A stretch of DNA of 64,000 nt from Helicoverpa zea (Eukaryota; Arthropoda; Insecta; Lepidoptera; Noctuidae), in NCBI RefSeq assembly GCF_022581195.2, contig NC_061463.1, positions 2,418,001-2,482,000 on the forward strand, given 5' to 3'. This document shows positions 58,732-64,000 of the stretch, piece after piece (position 1 is the stretch's first letter; each line of letters begins with the position of its first letter). A program made the translations under genes and the position numbers. Under the pieces are notes generated by a model that ran no database searches, was not told the DNA's origin, and saw only the letters and a list, made by a program, of their open reading frames with translations.

Positions 58732-60064
58732 TTAGGGCCGATTTTTCAATAGTCAGATAAAGGGAAAGATAAGGTTTATTCCACAGATAGCGTTAATCTC
58801 AATTTTTCAATTGACAGATAGGCCCTAACGGTCAGGTAACCTCTCTATCCAGTCGATAAATTTATCTGGCCCTTTACGGACCCGGTAGTCTCTAAGTATA
58901 TACATTGTAGTCTTTGCCCGGTAGCACGCTAACGGTCAGTTAACTCAGATATTTTGACATTTCTGCAATCACGCGCGTTTGTTTTTGTAGGTTATACAAG
59001 CTGTTGATTTGCATCCGTGCCATATTCAAGGACGTAATTATGCTAATGATTCTCGACCCAAATCAATAAAAAAATTGGTACGTAATTTTTTTTCTTTAAT
59101 TTTTTTTCGGAATTCCGTAAATGTCATCTAGCCTTATTTTAACTTGTCGCGTATGTTACTGGCGTTAAAACCGTGCTGCACCCTCACACAAACGCAAACA
59201 CAAAGCATACGCAACGATCACTCTTAAATTTCATTCATAAAATTGGATTACTTCGAAAATACCACGACATTACAATGACAAAAAAAGCAGTGCATATTAG
59301 TTATTTCCCATCTACTGTAATTCCAATCGAGTATTTACGTATTGTATGTCCTCCTCCTGAACTATGGCACAAATGCAAATCAACACCTTGTATTTGTGTT
59401 TTTGCTTCCTAAATTATAAAATAATGGATATGTTTGATTCTATCGACGACGAAACAATCGAGGAATATGGTGCTAAATTATTTAGAGTCAGACAGAAGAG
59501 AAAGAGTTATTAGAGAGAGACCTGATAATATGTCTCTATGGGATGATAAGAAATTTCATAGGAGATTTCGTCTCGAAAAAAGTACTGTGCAATTTTATTG
59601 CTGCAATGCTTATTTTCAATTATAGTACGGTGTTTTGCCACCAATTCAGTCAAAAACCTTATTTCGCTTTTGTTAAAATTCGTGGAACGTTCACGTTTTA
59701 CGATATTTTCCATGATTACAACCAACACATAAACAGCAAACAAGAAATTCGAACGGAAACAAAATATTAATACGAAGACGAGTCGTCAAAGTTTAAGGTT
59801 ATGATTCCCTCTAAAATGTGACAACCGCTGTCATTAAGTTGAAAGTTGTCTGTCTCTTTCTTAGATCTGTAAATGTTCATAAGCGCGTCTCGCTCACACA
59901 GATGTAGTGTGAAGCTGGTCACAAAAAATGGTCAGGTAGTAAACTGAATGGTAACTATACTTTGAAAAATTGAAACTCTTTATTGGTTAGTTAAAGAATC
60001 AGATAAAGATATTGATCTGTTAGCTACTTGACGTTTTATCTGACTATTGAAAAATCGGCCCTTA
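58732..60064 (+). mobile_element. PIF/Harbinger DNA transposon, decayed (1,327 bp)
   Basis: The element (58735-60061) has perfect 27-bp inverted ends beginning GGGCCGATTTTTCAATAGTC. TTA is duplicated at 58732-58734 and 60062-60064, the 3-bp target of PIF/Harbinger. A frameshifted transposase remnant lies inside at about 59423-59610. The rest of the coding region is deleted or unrecognisable. Confidence 0.88.
59423..59610 (+). pseudogene. HARBI1-like transposase N-terminal remnant, frameshifted
   Basis: From ATG 59423 one frame reads MDMFDSIDDETIEEYG and soon stops. The frame starting a little further on reads LNYLESDRRERVIRERPDNM, then SLWDDKKFHRRFRLEKSTV. Together they match the N-terminal layout of Harbinger nucleases ('ERPDPMSLYDDKKFRERFRL..' type) as I remember it, with a small indel near 59472. 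The DDE catalytic domain that should follow is not found, so it is inactive. Confidence 0.65.
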
Positions 60065-60616
60065 AATTAGGACTGTTTGATGATAGACTGCAATAATAAT
60101 AAACTTGCGTGTACACGAGAGTTTCATACTCTTGAATTCGTTCTTGTTGTTTGTTACTGCCTCGAATGTATGTATGTAGGTAGGTCCCTTAGTACCTACC
60201 TCTACATAATGAATTCCATTTCACTCCACCTGTTTCATAAGATTGATTTTCAACAAAACAATATCCTTCCCTTATGATTTGTTTGTGTATTTGGTTCAAG
60301 GCATACAACAGAAAAATATTTGGAATTCTGCTCTTGTGTACAACAAATAGAATAAAACTGTACCAGATTTATCGTCGCGAAGCAGGCATCGTGATTTGAG
60401 TCTAGAATATTTTATATAATCTGCCAAGCTGCTGGGATGATACCAACTGCCGCATTGAAAAAAAAAAAGGTGTGTAAAGTAGGAGGAAGGGCTAGGGGGA
60501 AAATATTATTATATATTTTTCTTGGTTTTCAACCACCTGACAGAACTATGTTTTGTATACTTCTTCACAACTGGCTAATAGGTCTGGGTTTCATCGTGAT
60601 CGGATTTGTCTTAAAT
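60065..60616. other. Intergenic stretch with no recognised feature
   Basis: No gene or repeat was recognised. Confidence 0.4.
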
Positions 60617-60797
60617 AGTGTGAATCGTAGTGTAGGACGTCCTCAGGCACGGTGGAGCGATGACTTGCGCAAGACGGCTGGCAGGAGCTGGATGCGAGAA
60701 GCCGAAAATCGATCTCAGTGGCGAGCACTTGGAGAGGCCTATGTCCAGCAGTGGACTGCGATAGGCTGCTGATGATGATGATGATGAGTGTGAATCG
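60617..60797 (+). mobile_element. 5'-truncated RTE-like LINE end with 11-bp target duplication
   Basis: The body (60628-60786) encodes VGRPQARWSDDLRKTAGRSW, then RALGEAYVQQWTAIGC and stop, the C-terminal end of an RTE-like reverse transcriptase. It finishes in (GAT)n. AGTGTGAATCG lies at 60617-60627 and 60787-60797. The apparent 111-residue frame from 60437 is genomic flank fused to this tail. Confidence 0.88.
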
Positions 60798-61463
60798 CCA
60801 ATCGTTAAGCGTACAGAATTTGGTCAATGTCTCATCAACTGGATGAAACCTACGTTACATATTGAAAGGCCAGATATTTAGTAATAACCCTAAATCTAGA
60901 ACATCTGAAGTACATTCCTGGCCATAATAACGTACAGAGTTATTACGTAATCTGTCGCATAAAGGTCGTCTAACGGTCGCCTAATCTTGTCTATTCAATA
61001 TCTATGCTCTATGCTCACAACTAATATCCAAATATACCTTTGTAAATCGTTTTTTGAGGAAAAATAAACGGCAAGTCACTATGGGCATTTGTCTGTCTTG
61101 TTCTTAATATAAAAATTCCAAGGAGTGCCTATTCTAGACTTGTAAATTTGAATTTGGAATCGCTAATAAAACTTGATATAATCTGTGGAGATATTTTAAT
61201 ATCTTTGAAACAAGGCATTGCTTAAAATATTTTTAACTATCCTCATTATATCTACCTATGAGGGACTTCAAGAGCAGAAATTGTAAATGAAATAAGCTAT
61301 CATATTTACACATGATGTTAAATCCCTCGACAGTTGTTATAGTTAAATATTTGCTTTACTTTGTATTCAGCAGATTAATATGAAAATGTAGCATATAAAT
61401 TATTGCAATATTGTTCCGAGAATTCCATAATATGTCTGATAATGTGAAAATTACTTTAGTTAT
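60798..61463. other. Intergenic stretch with no recognised feature
   Basis: No gene or repeat was recognised. Confidence 0.4.
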
Positions 61464-61593
61464 TTAAGGGCTGATTTTTCAATCGCCAAATAACTTGTAT
61501 CTGAAGAATATGTATGACGTTTTGGGAGCTTTCGTATATGAAATATGTGAAAACGATTAGAAGTTAACCGATGATTGACAAATCGGCTCTTAA
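61464..61593. mobile_element. Small Harbinger-related MITE (122 bp)
   Basis: The element (61468-61589) begins GGGCTGATTTTTCAATCGCC and ends with the inverse of GAGCCGATTTGTCAATCATC. TTAA lies on both sides (61464-61467, 61590-61593), of which TTA would be the Harbinger duplication. The ends resemble those of 58735-60061 and 46982-47101. Confidence 0.68.
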
Positions 61594-61749
61594 CGTGCTT
61601 GTAGGGATAACTAAAGCATAAGCAGTGGTCCAATCGCCTTCTTGACCAACTGGCAGCAGTTTGACGGCCGGTGAAATGTAGAAATTTTGCACTTGAAAGT
61701 TCAAAATGGTATTCCAAGGTTAATAAATAAAGTACACAGTATTACAATA

Positions 61750-61885
61750 ATACTTGACACGACTACCACGAAAGGAAGCGTAAAACCGTAGTGTCCGTGG
61801 AGTGGAGTGGAAAGTTCATCATTGCACTGCGAGCGCACTGTTGTGTACACTGTCTTGTTCTGTTGAGAACTGTGCTTAGCTTTAG
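61750..61885. repeat. Local repeat unit 1
   Basis: 'accacgaaaggaagcgtaaa', 'aaagttcatcattgcactgc' and 'gttgtgtacactgtcttgtt' match units 2 and 3 at 62938-63100 and 63277-63450. See the finding on this group. Confidence 0.7.
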
Positions 61886-61959
61886 TGAGTTTTAACATTA
61901 AACTATTAAGATAAACGAGCAATTGACAGCTTTACGCACCCTAAACGGTGAAATGAAAA

Positions 61960-62125
61960 TTCAAATCAAATGAAAAAAATCAAATCAGTTTATTTTTCAT
62001 CTCCACAAATTACAACAAGTTATAGAGTTGACAAGACAAATTGACGGAAAATTAGTAATTTGTGGGAGATCTGGAGTCTAAACTAAGCCGAAGCCTGTAC
62101 TATAGATCTCCAGGCCCCCCATTTA
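61960..62125 (-). repeat. Retroposon 3' tail with (AAATC)n end
   Basis: It begins with 'caaatcaaatgaaaaaaatcaaatcag' direct repeats and continues 'tttatttttcatctccacaa..gatctccaggccccc'. It looks like the 3' untranslated end of a LINE on the minus strand. Confidence 0.45.
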
Positions 62126-62139
62126 ACAACATTATAACA

Positions 62140-62243
62140 AAATTCAAAAAATTCAAAATTCAAAATTATTTATTCATCAAAAAAGAATTACAATAAAGTT
62201 TGGCAATGACCCTCAAACTAAGCTACAGCCTGTGTCTTGAGGG
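62140..62243 (-). repeat. Retroposon 3' tail, second copy of the 50320 repeat
   Basis: 'ttcaaaattcaaaattattt' tandem words lead into 'gtttggcaatgaccctcaaa' and 'aagctacagcctgtgtcttg', shared with 50320-50412. Confidence 0.65.
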
Positions 62244-62292
62244 TCCGAAATAACAGGGTCCGAAAACAACTGTCAACATGTGAAACACTTTT

Positions 62293-62295
<3 letters not shown>

Positions 62296-62384
<89 letters not shown>
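62296..62384. repeat. Long (TG)n microsatellite
   Basis: An almost pure TG dinucleotide tract of nearly 40 units, with a few interruptions at its right end ('tgtatgtgtgagtgtatg'). It is expected to vary in length. Confidence 0.95.
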
Positions 62385-62385
<1 letters not shown>

Positions 62386-62503
62386 GTATGTCTGTGTGAT
62401 GGTGTATACTGTATGGTGTGTACTAATTATTAGTAATGTAATAGTGCAAAAGAAACCTCATTTTATGTTTGGACCTCAAGGATTTTTTCAGAAATGAAAA
62501 TTG

Positions 62504-62512
62504 TCACTTGAC

Positions 62513-62545
<33 letters not shown>

Positions 62546-62887
62546 CGACGTAAAATCATCAAATGACCCCTCCCGCTGTGGGTTAGCAGCGGTGAGGGAG
62601 TGTCAGACTTTTACTGACTAAAATCGTCGTGTTCCGTCATAGGCCTTTTATGTACCAGGGCCGCGGTATCTCTTTCGAACAACCCGCAGCCCCGGCAGGC
62701 CTTGGCCCTGCTGGGCCCCGCTGGGGTTGCTGACATCTCTTTGAGGAGCGCGTGGAACAACGCGCGCCGTCGACACGGGTCTGTCGTCTAGAAAGACAGA
62801 GGGACGATGAGCCACCCGAACTCACCGCCCACAGACCCACGCCTACGGTGGCCGGGAGTCATCTCGCGACACCCTCACTTGACAGTT
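62504..62887 (-). mobile_element. Poly(A) retroposon, longest copy, with 13-bp target duplication
   Basis: The body (62517-62874, minus orientation) has its poly(A) tail as a T-run at 62517-62543. TCACTTGACAGTT lies at 62504-62516 and 62875-62887. The 3' half equals the copy at 9213-9362; the 5' half is GC-rich ('ggccttggccctgctgggcc'). The frame at 62637-62840 is a by-product. It may be a SINE or the 3' end of an R1/Jockey-type LINE. Confidence 0.85.
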
Positions 62888-62937
62888 CAAAAGCGTAATA
62901 ATAGCTTCATAAATCAAATAGATATCTAGCAGAGTAC

Positions 62938-63100
62938 TTAGCTACCACGAAATGAAGCGTACACCGTAGTGGAAAGTTCATCATTGCACTAGGAGCGCAC
63001 TGTTGTGTACTCTGTCTTGTGCTGTTGACTCGCCTACAGCCATCCCACTTCCCGGAACTGTCCTAGTTACAGGACATGCTTTACACTCACTCTAGTTGTT
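62938..63100. repeat. Local repeat unit 2
   Basis: It shares 'gtgtactctgtcttgt..ctgttgactcgcct', 'agccatcccacttcccg' and 'actgtcctagttacaggaca' with unit 3, about 339 bases downstream. Confidence 0.8.
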
Positions 63101-63276
63101 ACAGTCGTATTCGAGATATATACTTAGCTAGTCTAGTGCGGAATCTTTACTTGAAATTATTATATGTTTTGTACTTGTGTACTATGTAGGTTACTGGGTT
63201 GAGGAGCGACAGTATGCTTGGTAGTTTAAATATAAGGTAAATAAATAAAATACATAGCATAACGCATTATTATTCA

Positions 63277-63450
63277 ATGCTGCTATGAAATCAAGCGTAA
63301 ACCGTAGTAGGGAGTTCATCGGTGCACTGCGAACTACTGTTGTGTACTCTGTCTTGTACTGTTGACTCGCCTGCAGCCATCCCACTTCCCGCAACTGTCC
63401 TAGTTACAGGACATACTTCACACTCACAAGAGATGTTAGAGTCGTATTCA
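63277..63450. repeat. Local repeat unit 3
   Basis: It closely matches unit 2 over about 150 bases and contains the 'agccatcccacttcccgcaa' and 'cacactcaca' blocks. The overlapping frames on both strands (63191-63394, 63322-63543) are not clearly genes. Confidence 0.8.
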
Positions 63451-64000
63451 ACTATGCTTAGCTTACTGTGGACTTATCAAAGTATCTGTAGGTACTGTGA
63501 ATACCTGATTTCCTTTGAATATCTTCTTGAAAATGAAAACTAAACCAATTACAGACTTGTTTTTGATGCTGTGCATCCTCACAACAAACGGTATTTGTAT
63601 AGGACAGTCAAAAAATGGTTACAATGACATTTTTGTATGGTGTTGCTAACTCATTTATGATTTCTGATCGCTTGATTTGCTTGTAAAATGAGAGTCTGTC
63701 GAAGACAAACGCTAAGAGATAGCATGTTCTAGAATAAGGACATTACTGCCTTTGGTGCAGCTTTATCTTGACGATTTATAGAGAGTTCCAAGCATGTTTT
63801 GTTGACCTGGTTTATATAAAGTATGTGAGATTCGGCTGCAATTTGATAAAGCTTGGCTTTTAAGTTATTACCGTGCGGGCTCCAGTTTTACTTCGGTACC
63901 AAGTATTGACCTACAGAGCCTGATTTTAAGTTTTTTCTGATGGTCAGACTATGATGTTAAAACGTTGATTTTGATTGTGTTAACTGATGTTGGATTTTTA
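63451..64000. other. Right-edge stretch with no recognised feature
   Basis: It is AT-rich. I see no gene or known repeat before the window ends. Confidence 0.4.

Noticed and set aside
60437..60772. 111-residue frame that looks like a protein gene
   Set aside because: Only the last 48 or so codons are LINE-derived, delimited by an 11-bp target duplication; the first part is unrelated flank.
62637..62840. 67-residue GC-rich frame as a small gene
   Set aside because: It lies wholly within the poly(A) retroposon bounded by a 13-bp target duplication.
1..64000. CRISPR array, bacterial operons, or integrative elements
   Set aside because: No regularly spaced direct repeats and no ribosome-binding sites or operon layout; introns and LINE/LTR elements show this is animal DNA.
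1..64000. tRNA or rRNA genes
   Set aside because: No convincing A/B-box pair or cloverleaf was found by eye; a covariance-model scan would be decisive and could not be run.

Overview
The window looks like nuclear DNA of a lepidopteran insect (moth or butterfly). It is AT-rich, its genes have short exons with GT-AG introns, and it is filled with retroposons and transposons of the kinds common in moth genomes: RTE-type LINE tails ending in GAT repeats, short 'cccgcggtttcaccc' repeats, BEL/Pao, hAT, Harbinger and Ginger-like elements. The order call rests on this repeat content and on memory of family motifs, not on a database search.

Host genes are few and lie in the first 5.5 kb. The start of a Uba2 (SUMO-activating enzyme subunit 2) gene lies on the minus strand at 429-1480: three exons, with the rest of the gene beyond the left edge. 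About 0.9 kb away and divergently oriented is a possible one-exon micropeptide gene (2335-2531). A two-exon EF-hand protein gene of 250 residues with a TATA box and initiator follows at 4006-5029. From about 5.4 kb to the right edge I see no convincing host exon. Any host function there would be intronic, regulatory or non-coding.

The central feature is a nested stack of four mobile elements at 24075-38412, each delimited by its own target-site duplication (TSD). A non-autonomous Ginger-like DNA transposon (TSD TATC) was hit by an RTE-type LINE (TSD TGGTCTATATTT). The LINE was in turn hit by an 8,472-bp BEL/Pao retrotransposon (TSD CCTGC) and by a 1,761-bp 8-bp-TSD transposon (TSD GTGCTGGC). 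Subtracting the two inner insertions leaves a LINE reading frame of exactly 1,006 codons including stop, so the LINE was intact when hit. The BEL/Pao element has matching 242-bp LTRs and one uninterrupted 2,486-codon frame running gag, protease, reverse transcriptase, RNase H, integrase and then a baculovirus-F-like envelope region. It is young and structurally complete.

Elsewhere the window holds a second copy of the 1,761-bp transposon in opposite orientation (9452-11212) and two short old relatives of it. It also has a 5'-truncated LINE with a long open frame (22606-23919), a CR1/Jockey-like LINE tail (15376-15826), a hAT-like element (55569-56712), a decayed Harbinger element (58735-60061), several palindromic MITEs, poly(A) retroposons, and a locally repeated unit near the right edge (61750-63450).
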